64,000 nt of DNA from Rhizorhapis sp. SPR117 (GTDB lineage: Bacteria; Pseudomonadota; Alphaproteobacteria; Sphingomonadales; Sphingomonadaceae): positions 50,353 through 114,352 of the forward strand of contig NZ_JAKKIE010000006.1 of NCBI RefSeq assembly GCF_021742065.1, in the 5' to 3' direction. Numbering within the stretch: the stretch's first letter is position 1; each line of letters starts with the position of its first letter. Shown here in pieces: positions 49,604 to 57,325 of this stretch. The notes below the pieces were generated by a model that searched no databases, was not told the DNA's origin, and saw only the letters and a list, made by a program, of their open reading frames with translations. Both the position numbers and the translations under genes were made by a program.

Positions 49604-50560
49604 TCAGCGACTTGCCAGCCGCACGCCCTGATCGGTTTCAGCCCCATCGGGCAACAGAAAGTGGACACGCTTGTTGCCAAAATCCACGGCGACCCGATCA
49701 AACCGGCGCAGCACATCCATGCCCAGCAACAGCGCCGGTCTGTCGTCCAGCCCAAGTTGATGAAACGGGCTCACGTCCGTGAACACCACCGCCAGTTGCT
49801 TGATATTGACGCCACCGATGCGGACCTGTTCAATGACATTCCACCCCCCGATCAGCCTGTCGCCGGTGACGCTTATCATTTCCACTGGCCGCAGGGCATC
49901 GATCTTCCGTTTCCGGGTCAATTTGCGCAGCAACGCCAGATTGCCGATGCTCCGTTCCGTTCCGGTGTCCAGTATGACATGAATTTTTTCGCCATTGGCC
50001 TGCGAATCCACCAGGACGAGCTGCCCGAAGCGGCGGCGGGCGCGTACGACGATGGCGTCAGGATCGCGGAACATGGGTTGGCTGCTGTTACTGATTTCCA
50101 TTTTCTGTTTGCGAAAATCGATAAGCAGCCGTTTGGATTCCAGGCCGTCCAGACCCAGAAGCCCTGCCGCACCCAGATTATCCGCATCCAGCACGGGGGC
50201 CTGCATGTCGGGCATTTCGCCATGGCCATAGGACAGGCGGGGGATCATGACGGTATCGACCTGGGATATGCCGCCAATGCTGTTCAGCTTTACCGGCGTA
50301 TCGGCGACAAGCGCCAGCCTGGTCGCCAGCTCGCGCGATATGACGGTGCGCTCTGCCCCGGTGTCCACGACGAAATTGAACGGTCCCTTGCCGTCGATAT
50401 GGATTGGCAAGGTGATCCGTTTTGATCCGTCATTGCCCGTTGCTACATGGATTGCCGCTGGATTGGTAATCGACGGCGCGTCTTGCGCTCCTGCCGCGAC
50501 CGCAGGCGTCAACAGCATCGCTGCCGCACTCAACCCGCTTGCAAGGATTGTTCCCCGCAT
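49604..50560 (-). CDS. duplicated retropepsin-like aspartic protease, exported
   Basis: 318 residues from the ATG at 50560, followed at once by a signal peptide (LASGLSAAAMLLTPAVAAGAQ). Two retropepsin-type modules are seen. In the first, Asp66 in FNFVVDTGAERTVIS and the psi-loop GLLGLDGLESKRLLIDF; in the second, Asp198 in VILDTGTERSIG and psi-loop ALLLGMDVLRRFDRVAVDF. Bacterial retropepsin-like proteins usually have one module and dimerise; this one may form its active site within one chain. Periplasmic. Substrate unknown. Sits at the end of the minus-strand stretch after the small-RNA candidates. Confidence 0.82.
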   Translation of the reverse strand: MRGTILASGLSAAAMLLTPAVAAGAQDAPSITNPAAIHVATGNDGSKRITLPIHIDGKGPFNFVVDTGAERTVISRELATRLALVADTPVKLNSIGGISQVDTVMIPRLSYGHGEMPDMQAPVLDADNLGAAGLLGLDGLESKRLLIDFRKQKMEISNSSQPMFRDPDAIVVRARRRFGQLVLVDSQANGEKIHVILDTGTERSIGNLALLRKLTRKRKIDALRPVEMISVTGDRLIGGWNVIEQVRIGGVNIKQLAVVFTDVSPFHQLGLDDRPALLLGMDVLRRFDRVAVDFGNKRVHFLLPDGAETDQGVRLASR

Positions 50561-50680
50561 GACATCCGCTCCGTCTGTCCTGTGCGTGAACAATAGCACC
50601 GGGCAGGCACATCGGCAACGATGCGGCGCGCCCCGCTTGCGCTGTATCGACACGCAGTTTCCATCGGCTCGGCATGTCGA

Positions 50681-50882
50681 AAAAAAAGGCCGCCCAAAGG
50701 ACGGCCTGAAAGTTTTAGGAGAGGATGCCTGAAAGGCAGGTTATTTGTGCACTGCAATAATGTTTTTTGCAAGAGGAAATTTTCATTTTTTAAGTCCCGG
50801 CATTTTTCTTTCGGTCGGAACCGATCATTCGGCATTATCTTGCTTTTTTATGGCTTAGCAGAAACTGAAAATGTCGACGCTG
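50681..50882 (-). ncRNA. candidate small RNA, copy 1 of tandem pair
   Basis: A minus-strand transcript is predicted from about 50882 to a strong terminator: GGCCGTCC TTT GGGCGGCC (50706-50688) followed by eight or more T. The 35-nt block at 50742-50708 is identical to that in copy 2 (51109-51075) and holds a TGCC-TTTCA-GGCA hairpin then TCCTCTCCT, complementary to Shine-Dalgarno sequences, and AAAACTTTC. The plus-strand reading gives only an 11-codon frame with no spacing between AGGAGAGG and ATG, so coding there is unlikely. The 5' end is inferred from the promoter at 50889-50917. Confidence 0.55.
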
Positions 50883-50888
50883 TAAACG

Positions 50889-50917
50889 AGAATACAATAT
50901 AAATCATTTAATATCAA
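50889..50917 (-). promoter_or_regulatory. sigma70-like promoter for small RNA copy 1
   Basis: On the minus strand TTGATA (50917-50912), 17 bases, TATTCT (50894-50889), within a very AT-rich 100-bp stretch (50825-50935). Predicted start near 50882. Confidence 0.5.
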
Positions 50918-51045
50918 TAAGTTATAAAAAATAATACCGCTGCACCAGCCGCTGGCGCGCAAGTCATGCAAATCTCTGGGGGAACAGTGTCAGCGCGCCG
51001 ACAGGGAAGCGGATGGCCCATCATCAGGCATTTTTTCTACCGCCC

Positions 51046-51187
51046 AAAAAAAAGGCCGCCCCGAAGGACGGCCCGAAAGTTTTAGGAGAGGATGCCTGAA
51101 AGGCAGGTTCTTTTTGCGTCGCAACAGACCGATTTGCAAATGCGAAAAGCTCAAGCGCGATTGCATTTTTTGCAATCGTGCGATTTC
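51046..51187 (-). ncRNA. candidate small RNA, copy 2 of tandem pair
   Basis: Same design as copy 1: the identical 35-nt block (51109-51075) with the TCCTCTCCT stretch, then a terminator GGGCCGTCC TTC GGGGCGGCC followed by nine T on the minus strand (to 51046). The upstream part differs from copy 1 and contains an inverted repeat at 51156-51180. The 5' end is unsure; a TATTCT -10 candidate lies at 51199-51194, but its -35 is poor, so this RNA could instead be processed from the phosphomannomutase mRNA 3' end. Confidence 0.5.
51156..51180. repeat. short perfect inverted repeat
   Basis: CGATTGCA (51158-51165), loop TTTTT, TGCAATCG (51171-51178), extendable by G-T and C-G pairs. It lies between the phosphomannomutase stop and the second small-RNA core. 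It may end the phosphomannomutase mRNA or form the 5' stem of the RNA. Confidence 0.6.
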
Positions 51188-51234
51188 CCTTACAGAATAT
51201 GTCGTTTTAAGGTCACTGATGGTGAAGTTTTATT

Positions 51235-52617
51235 TCAGTGCCCCGCTTGCGGCCCCCGCTGCAGGCCCGACTGCGCAAGCTGATCATCGATCTGTGTCAT
51301 GAGTCGCGCAAGGCCCGCCTCATCCTTTGCTTCGGCACGGGCGACCAGGACGTCCTGCGTGTTCGACGCACGCAGCAACCACCAGCCATCGGCGGTATTG
51401 ACGCGGGCGCCGTCGGTATCGTTCACCTCCGCGCCACTGCTGCTCAGGCGCGCCAATATCTCGTCGATCACCGCGAATTTCCGGCTTTCATCGACCTGAA
51501 AGCGCATTTCGGGCGTATTGACCATGGCGGGCATTTCGCTGCGCAACTGCGTCACGCTCTTGCCAAGCGTCGTTGCCGCCCGGATCAGGCGCACCGCGGC
51601 ATAGATGGCATCGTCAAAGCCATAATATTGGTGCTTGAAGAACACATGCCCGCTCATCTCGCCTGCCAGCGGACTGTCGGTTTCCTTCATTTTGGACTTG
51701 ATCAGACTGTGCCCGGTTTTCCACATCAGCGGCTTGCCGCCCAGTTCCGCAATCCGGTCATAAAGCGCCTGACTGGCTTTCACATCGGCGATAATCGTAG
51801 CGCCGGGCAGTTCCTTCAATACCGGTTCGGCAAAGATGGCGAGCAATTGGTCGCCCCAGATCACCCGGCCTTGCCCATCGATCGCCCCGATCCGGTCGCC
51901 ATCGCCATCGAAAGCCACTCCGAAATCGAGGTTTTTCTCCGCGACGAGCGCCTTCAGATCGGCCAGATTCTTTTCTTCAGTGGGGTCAGGATGATGATTG
52001 GGAAAATTGCCGTCGACATCCATGAACAACAGGTGATGCTCACCCGGCAACAGCTTGACCAGCTTTTCGATCACGGGTCCTGCCGCGCCATTGCCTGCGT
52101 CCCATCCGATGCGATAGGCGGCTCCGTCGAAATCCTGCAACAACCGCTGGACATAGCGATCCATGATCTCGACGCGTTCGGACCCCGCCGTGCCCTCCAC
52201 CCAGTCACCCTGCGCCGCCATGCGGCCCAGCTTCTGGATGTCGGCGCCGAAAAATGGGCCGTGCTGAAACACCATCTTGAAGCCATTATAATTGGCGGGA
52301 TTATGGCTGCCGGTTATCTGGATGCCGCCATCGACATCCAGCACCGCCTCGGCATAATATAGCATCGGCGTTGGCCCCATGCCGACGCACACGGCATATA
52401 TGCCGCTGGCGTTCAACCCTTCGACCAGCGCGGCCTCCAGCACCGGCGAGCTCAACCGCCCGTCATACCCCACCGCCACCCGGCTGCCCCCGGCGCGGGC
52501 GATCAGCGTACCGAAACCCCGGCCAATAGCATAGGCGTCCTTTTCGGTCAGCGTTTCGCCGACAACGCCGCGTATGTCATATTCACGAAGGGACGTCGGG
52601 TGGAAATTGTGGGTCAT
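51235..52617 (-). CDS. phosphomannomutase/phosphoglucomutase
   Basis: 460 residues from the ATG at 52617 with AAGGA upstream. Catalytic phosphoserine Ser104 in [13 protein letters not shown], the metal loop [14 protein letters not shown], the sugar-specificity loop [20 protein letters not shown] and the phosphate-binding C-terminal [14 protein letters not shown]. It interconverts hexose 1- and 6-phosphates for exopolysaccharide and glycan precursors. In sphingomonads this dual enzyme type (AlgC/PgmG-like) supports sphingan or capsule synthesis, but that is an extrapolation. Small DnaJ-domain gene upstream on the same strand, 40 bp away. Confidence 0.92.
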   Translation of the reverse strand: MTHNFHPTSLREYDIRGVVGETLTEKDAYAIGRGFGTLIARAGGSRVAVGYDGRLSSPVLEAALVEGLNASGIYAVCVGMGPTPMLYYAEAVLDVDGGIQITGSHNPANYNGFKMVFQHGPFFGADIQKLGRMAAQGDWVEGTAGSERVEIMDRYVQRLLQDFDGAAYRIGWDAGNGAAGPVIEKLVKLLPGEHHLLFMDVDGNFPNHHPDPTEEKNLADLKALVAEKNLDFGVAFDGDGDRIGAIDGQGRVIWGDQLLAIFAEPVLKELPGATIIADVKASQALYDRIAELGGKPLMWKTGHSLIKSKMKETDSPLAGEMSGHVFFKHQYYGFDDAIYAAVRLIRAATTLGKSVTQLRSEMPAMVNTPEMRFQVDESRKFAVIDEILARLSSSGAEVNDTDGARVNTADGWWLLRASNTQDVLVARAEAKDEAGLARLMTQIDDQLAQSGLQRGPQAGH

Positions 52618-52657
52618 GCTGTGTCCTTCTGATCGTGTCTGATCCGGGCGTTCTGGC

Positions 52658-53095
52658 TTAATCGCGTTCCGGCGGCACCTGTTTTTCGGTATAATGACGC
52701 AATAGCACGTCGCGCGCGGCATTGACCTTTCGGGCGAGTGCCTCGGTCCCGCCACGGTCGGGATGCGTCAGGCTGATAAGCCGGCGGTGAGCGGCGCGTA
52801 TGGCATCGGGATCGGCATTCTCATCAACGCCCAGTATCGCCCGTGCTTCGGTTATATCAAGGCTGACCGGATCGGCCGGGCGGGTGATGGTGGGCGTGCG
52901 CAGACGCCATAGGGCATAGACGCCCGTCATTATCATCGGGGCCAGGCCAATCAACGGCTTGCCCTTGGCCAACAGCATCGCCCCGATCACACCCATGCCG
53001 ATCGCCATACCGTCGCGACCGGTGATGCGCCGTAATTTGCCGGTCCACCACAGCCAGGCTGCAATCCCGGCAATGATCAGCGCGAGTGGCCCCAT
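52658..53095 (-). CDS. membrane-anchored DnaJ-domain protein
   Basis: 145 residues from the ATG at 53095, which overlaps the mipZ stop. Two N-terminal hydrophobic helices ([31 protein letters not shown], with [16 protein letters not shown]) precede a C-terminal J domain: [40 protein letters not shown] with the HPD motif. The arrangement resembles mitochondrial Tim14/Pam18. It would stimulate DnaK at the inner membrane; its client is unknown. Confidence 0.85.
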   Translation of the reverse strand: MGPLALIIAGIAAWLWWTGKLRRITGRDGMAIGMGVIGAMLLAKGKPLIGLAPMIMTGVYALWRLRTPTITRPADPVSLDITEARAILGVDENADPDAIRAAHRRLISLTHPDRGGTEALARKVNAARDVLLRHYTEKQVPPERD

Positions 53096-53895
53096 CAAAC
53101 GGCGCCTTGCTCCGCCCTCAACTCCAACCCCAGCGGCAGGGACAGGCCCGACACCATTTCGCGCAATTCCTGCCGGGCGGCGATATGGCTGACACCCAGT
53201 TCACCCAATTGCCCCTTGTCCAGCAGGGTCAGGCCCGAAGGAAACAGCTCACGATAGACAACCCGCTCCGACAGGCCGGGAATCACGCGAAACCCGACCC
53301 GTTTCGACAGTTCCAGCAACGCATCGCCCACCCGGCGCATGTTGCGCGCCTCGATATGCTGAAGCCGGTTGCGCAGCAGCACCCAGTCGATGGTGACGCC
53401 ATCGCTTTTGGCCCGCGTCTTGCGCGCTTCCCAGATCAGTTCGGAATAAAAGCTCAATTTGCGCACCTTGAAACTTTCGGGATCGACCTGCCCGATCAGG
53501 TCGAAATCGACGAAGCTGTCGTTCATCGGCGTCACCAGCGTATTGGCGCGCGTGGCCATATATTTGGCGAAGCGGTCATCGCGTCCCGGCGTGTCGACGA
53601 CGATATAATCCGCATCCCGCGCCAATGTTTCAATGCGCTGCTCCAAAGACGCCAGATTATCGTCGTCATGTACGGCATAGACGGGGGTGGGCAGGGCGAT
53701 GTCACGCCGGCGACAGGTTTCCTCCCGATTCTCCAGGTAACGCGTCACGGTCCGCTGCCGGGGGTCCAGGTCCAGCACAGCAACCGTGTGCCCCTGCATC
53801 GACAAGGCGACGGCGACATGCACCGCCGTGGTCGATTTGCCGGTGCCGCCCTTTTCATTGGCAAAGACGATATAATGCGGCTGTCCGTTCGACAT
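53095..53895 (-). CDS. mipZ: division-plane positioning ATPase MipZ
   Basis: 266 residues from the ATG at 53895; longer forms extend into the panC promoter. ParA/MinD-type P-loop with the deviant Walker A NEKGGTGKSTTAVH (residues about 13-26), the VLDLDPRQRTVTRYLENR segment and VVDTPGRDD Walker B. These match MipZ, which forms a gradient from ParB-bound poles and blocks FtsZ there, and is limited to alphaproteobacteria. It is coupled to the DnaJ-domain gene downstream and divergent from panC. Confidence 0.92.
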   Translation of the reverse strand: MSNGQPHYIVFANEKGGTGKSTTAVHVAVALSMQGHTVAVLDLDPRQRTVTRYLENREETCRRRDIALPTPVYAVHDDDNLASLEQRIETLARDADYIVVDTPGRDDRFAKYMATRANTLVTPMNDSFVDFDLIGQVDPESFKVRKLSFYSELIWEARKTRAKSDGVTIDWVLLRNRLQHIEARNMRRVGDALLELSKRVGFRVIPGLSERVVYRELFPSGLTLLDKGQLGELGVSHIAARQELREMVSGLSLPLGLELRAEQGAV

Positions 53896-54002
53896 ATGCC
53901 TGCTCTTCCCCCAAACGCGATTCGCGATCTTGATCCTGTCACCTTGCCGCTGCATAGCAATGGGGACAGGCATGGATTGCCCTTATCGGAGCCTTTATCA
54001 AC

Positions 54003-54863
54003 GTGCAAATCATCCGTGAACTTGCGCTCCTTCGGGAAGCGGTTGCCGCATTGCGCGAAACTGGTCCGACAGGGGGCAAAGCGCGAATCGCACTGGTGCC
54101 CACCATGGGCGCGCTGCATGAAGGACATCTGGCCCTGATCGCCGAAGCGCGGGCGCACGCCGACCACGTCGTTGCATCCATTTTCGTCAATCCGACCCAA
54201 TTTGGTCCCAATGAAGATCTGGACAGCTATCCCCGGCGAGAGGCAAGCGACGTCAAATTGCTGACCGATCACGGCTGCGACCTGTTGTGGGCGCCGCCGG
54301 TGGAACAAGTCTATCCGCCCGGCTTTGCAACCGTCATTTCGGTCAGCGGAGTTAGCGAGGGGCTGTGCGGCGGCGCGCGGCCCGGCCATTTTGACGGGGT
54401 TTCCACCATTGTCGCCAAATTGTTCAATCAGGTGCGGCCCGATGTCGCTGTATTCGGCGAAAAGGATTATCAGCAGCTTGCCGTCATCCGCCGTATGGCC
54501 CGCGATCTGGATTTCGACATCGACATCATCGGCGTACCGACCCAACGCGATGCGGATGGCCTCGCTTTGTCATCGCGCAACGCTTATCTGACCGAAGAGG
54601 AGCGCAAGGCCGCCCACGCCCTCCCGCGTGCGCTGGGTCAGGCGGCAAGCCGAATCGAAAAGGGCGGCGATGTTGATTCGGCTTTGGCGAAAGTGAAGGC
54701 CGCCCTGACCGCTGCGGGCTTTGATTCCATCGACTATGTTGAATTGCGTGACGCGGTGACGCTGCAACCCGTGACGAATGCGAAACAACCGGCGCGTTTG
54801 CTGGCCGCCGCAAAGCTTGGGCAGACAAGATTGATAGATAATATCGAAGTAAAGCCGAAATAA
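54003..54863 (+). CDS. panC: pantothenate synthetase
   Basis: 286 residues with a GTG start. The nucleotidyltransferase signature PTMGALHEGHLALI (HxGH motif, residues about 34-47) and FGEKDYQQLAVIRRMARDL are visible, with SSRNAYL (KMSKS-like region). It joins pantoate and beta-alanine using ATP for CoA synthesis. Divergent from mipZ over 107 bp. Ordinary length, no anomalies. Confidence 0.96.
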   Translation: MQIIRELALLREAVAALRETGPTGGKARIALVPTMGALHEGHLALIAEARAHADHVVASIFVNPTQFGPNEDLDSYPRREASDVKLLTDHGCDLLWAPPVEQVYPPGFATVISVSGVSEGLCGGARPGHFDGVSTIVAKLFNQVRPDVAVFGEKDYQQLAVIRRMARDLDFDIDIIGVPTQRDADGLALSSRNAYLTEEERKAAHALPRALGQAASRIEKGGDVDSALAKVKAALTAAGFDSIDYVELRDAVTLQPVTNAKQPARLLAAAKLGQTRLIDNIEVKPK

Positions 54864-54983
54864 TATTACGCCATTACATCGATTTACGATCCAGCCGCGA
54901 CATGCTTTTCATGGCGTTAACCATTTCTTTATCCCGCCCAAGCCAAAGTCCACCCTGACGAAATCCAAAAGGGGTTCAATGTC

Positions 54984-55280
54984 ATGGGTAACAGTATCAA
55001 GAGTGCTGCGTTCCTGATTGAAAGCCGACTCGCCGACGCAGCACGCGGCGACCCGAATGCCTATTTCGACCTGGGTATCGCCTTTTCTTCCGGTGGCGGT
55101 GGCCGCGTCGTGGATCTGGTTCAAGCCCACAAATGGTTCAACCTCGCCGCCCTCGCTGGCAGCGAAGAAGGCCAATACTGCCGCGCCGAAATCGCCGACG
55201 AAATGTCCGCCCGCGAAATCGCCGAAGCCCAACGCCAGGCCCGCGCCTGGCTCTACGAAATCAACCGCGACGCGGCGTAA
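54984..55280 (+). CDS. Sel1-repeat-like small protein
   Basis: 98 residues. DPNAYFDLGIAFSSGGGGRVVDLVQAHKWFNLAALAGSEEGQ is one to two Sel1-like alpha-helical repeats (Asp-Leu-Gly-x-x-Phe and KWFNLAA). Such repeats mediate protein contacts. The C-terminal AEAQRQARAWLYEINRD is a charged helix. AAAAGGGG lies 10 bp before the ATG. No signal peptide. Role unknown; neighbours give no clue. Confidence 0.75.
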   Translation: MGNSIKSAAFLIESRLADAARGDPNAYFDLGIAFSSGGGGRVVDLVQAHKWFNLAALAGSEEGQYCRAEIADEMSAREIAEAQRQARAWLYEINRDAA

Positions 55281-55376
55281 GATAGGGGGCAGGAGCGGAC
55301 AAAAATGCCCCTCCCTGCCGTCACCATGCGCTGCGTGAGCGTCCGCAGTCTGGCGTCAGTTGGGCCGCTTTTATTA

Positions 55377-56174
55377 TCAACCATGCGGGCGCTGCTCTAT
55401 ACTTTCCCGCCTTTCCATGGGCTTGGCTGTCCTGCCTTGCACGCGCTGCCGGGCCAGGGGGCATCCAAGCAACCGCTCATATTCTGCCTCGGCTACACCG
55501 TAGAAATCATTCGCATAGCGTTTGAGCCCTATTATATCGGTGATGGTGATCAACCCCCGTGTCGATCGGATGAGGCGCTCACCCTCCAGCTCGTGCAATG
55601 CGACGGTTATGCCTGCGCGCCGCACACCGACCATGACACTCAAAGATTCGTGGGTAAGGCGCAGGTCATTACCATCAACCCTGTCGTGAGCCATCACCAG
55701 CCAACGTGCCAGGCGCTCATTGACATTGGCCTTGCTGTTGGCAAGCACCGTTTGCGCGATTTGAACGAGAAACGCCTGGACAAACGAGTTCAAACGAAGC
55801 TGCAAGCTGTCGCTTGAGGACAGGACGTCGGTCAATGCTGCAGTTTTCATGCTCAGCGATGTGCAGGGAATCTGGATGATACTTGAATTGGGGGAGCGGT
55901 CTGTTCCCAGAATGAGCGGTAGTCCTGACACGCCTTCGCTTCCGACAATGCCAATTTCAATCTGCTGGTCCCGCGACGCGCTTGTCACCACCGAGAGGAT
56001 GCCGGATTCAATAAAATGAACACGGTCGAATTTCTGATTGAAAGCTTCCAAGGTAGTTCGCGCTGGAAGCTCTTTCCGTTGCAACAAGGGCTGGAGAAGC
56101 GCCATGTCTTCCGGCGATAGCCCTGACAGCAATTTGTTCGGTGTAGTGGTTAGATCAATGGAGATGTCACTCAT
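55377..56174 (-). CDS. Crp/Fnr-family transcriptional regulator
   Basis: 265 residues from the ATG at 56174. An N-terminal cyclic-nucleotide-type sensor fold (residues about 30-140, ESGILSVVTSASRDQQIEIGIVGSEGVSG) precedes a Crp-type HTH (ERLARWLVMAHDRV; LRLTHESLSVMVGVRRAGITVALHELEG). It lacks the Cys cluster of FNR, so an oxygen-sensing Fe-S centre is unlikely. Such orphan Crp/Fnr proteins are common in sphingomonads. Its target is unknown; a dyad at 56377-56400 may be its own operator. Confidence 0.86.
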   Translation of the reverse strand: MSDISIDLTTTPNKLLSGLSPEDMALLQPLLQRKELPARTTLEAFNQKFDRVHFIESGILSVVTSASRDQQIEIGIVGSEGVSGLPLILGTDRSPNSSIIQIPCTSLSMKTAALTDVLSSSDSLQLRLNSFVQAFLVQIAQTVLANSKANVNERLARWLVMAHDRVDGNDLRLTHESLSVMVGVRRAGITVALHELEGERLIRSTRGLITITDIIGLKRYANDFYGVAEAEYERLLGCPLARQRVQGRTAKPMERRESIEQRPHG

Positions 56175-56555
56175 CGCTCTTGTCCCTTGGGCAGGAGCGC
56201 GTATTGTTGCCAACATTCTCCCAAGCGCCCGCAGGCCAGGCAGGATACGGACGATATCTTCAGTATACACCAATAATGGCCTGACTGATAGGCCATCATG
56301 CTGTTGCCTACCCATACGCTCTGCTTCAATCGACTGAAATCAGGATTCCATCATGCGAATGAAGCGAATCACAGGTTTCCGTACGAATCCGTACGGGAAA
56401 AGGCATTGCGACTCAGGTGAATAAAAGGTTAACCAATAATTCTTGTCGCAATTATGCGTGATTGTTAACGGACCATAGTCTGACAGTCATCGCTCTAAAA
56501 AAACTGGGCCGTGCGGCGGGGTATTTATATAAAAAAATAAAGAGGATGCTTGAAA
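56175..56555. other. 380-bp region between the Crp/Fnr gene and small ORFs
   Basis: Holds the putative regulator promoter, the dyad at 56377-56400 and an AT-rich stretch leading to an AAAGAGGA ribosome-binding site at about 56540. No gene was seen. Confidence 0.5.
56377..56400. promoter_or_regulatory. operator-like dyad with duplicated CGTACG
   Basis: TTTCCGTACG (56377-56386), four bases, CGTACGGGAAA (56390-56400): an imperfect inverted repeat with one extra G. It lies between the divergent Crp/Fnr gene and the small ORF at 56556. Function inferred only from symmetry. Confidence 0.4.
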
Positions 56556-56741
56556 ATGGCTCTAAATCGACTCTCTAACGATCCCTCAAATCGCAACGGA
56601 TATGCAGACCTGCGTCGCATTCTGCCGCGCTTGCCGCATCATTCATGGGAAATGAGCAGCCGATCGCCGACGCGCCGCTCAATCCCTCCGCAGGAAGCGC
56701 ATGAATTGTTGAAGAGGTTTTGGGAATCCATCGACACCTGA
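56556..56741 (+). CDS. small hypothetical protein
   Basis: 61 residues from the ATG at 56556, with AGAGGA about 9 bp upstream. Basic, proline-rich and helix-ending (QEAHELLKRFWESIDT). No family recognised. The good ribosome-binding site is the main support. It precedes another small ORF by 78 bp, and both lie upstream of the FkbM fusion gene. Confidence 0.45.
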   Translation: MALNRLSNDPSNRNGYADLRRILPRLPHHSWEMSSRSPTRRSIPPQEAHELLKRFWESIDT

Positions 56742-56819
56742 TGGTTTACGTCCGCATTCCGGAATGACCTGTAATCCCATCCATCCATTCATCTGAGTAT
56801 CATCTCGATGGAGACATTC

Positions 56820-57062
56820 ATGAAACGTGCGCAACTACGCTCTCCCATCTCTTTGCAAGGCACCGACGAAATGGCGTTCGGATCCCAGGCGAATGATGTT
56901 CATTATATAGCCAAACGGTACGAAGCTGAAATGCTATGCGCCAGGACAGCCTCCTGTGCGGAAGCGCGTTTGGCACATGAACAAATGGCGCGCGCTTATG
57001 CTAAATGCATATCCGCGGACCGGCGGGACAAGTGGCGGGAAACAGAACGTCCAGGTCGATGA
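56820..57062 (+). CDS. small hypothetical protein (helical)
   Basis: 80 residues from the ATG at 56820 (GGAG at 56811-56814, 5-6 bp spacing); an ATG at 56808 is the alternative. The core VHYIAKRYEAEMLCARTASCAEARLAHEQMARAYAKC is a long amphipathic helix pair of a type I recall from small conserved sphingomonad proteins. Two Cys are present. Function unknown. Confidence 0.55.
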   Translation: MKRAQLRSPISLQGTDEMAFGSQANDVHYIAKRYEAEMLCARTASCAEARLAHEQMARAYAKCISADRRDKWRETERPGR

Positions 57063-57325
57063 GGACACCGCCAGTCATTTCTTCCGCAGAACATGGGAAA
57101 GCCGCCGTGGCTCGACCATGTCGGATACTGGCAACTTACCGCACTCGGCCGCCCCCCGTAATTGGTCATAGCCGTTTTAGTCTTTCCTGAGCGGCACCCA
57201 TTCCCTCCACCGAAGCCTCCCCTTTATGATCCAGGTAATCCTGGCCGCGTAATTGTGGAATACCTCGAAAAAGTCTGCCCGATAATTGACCAAGCCATCG
57301 TAGTCTGCCCGCCCGAGGAGTCGCA

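Noticed and set aside
51092..51283. 63-codon plus-strand frame starting in the conserved small-RNA block
   Set aside because: The AGGAGAGG lies directly against the ATG with no spacing, the other copy of the block stops after 11 codons, and terminators point to the minus strand.
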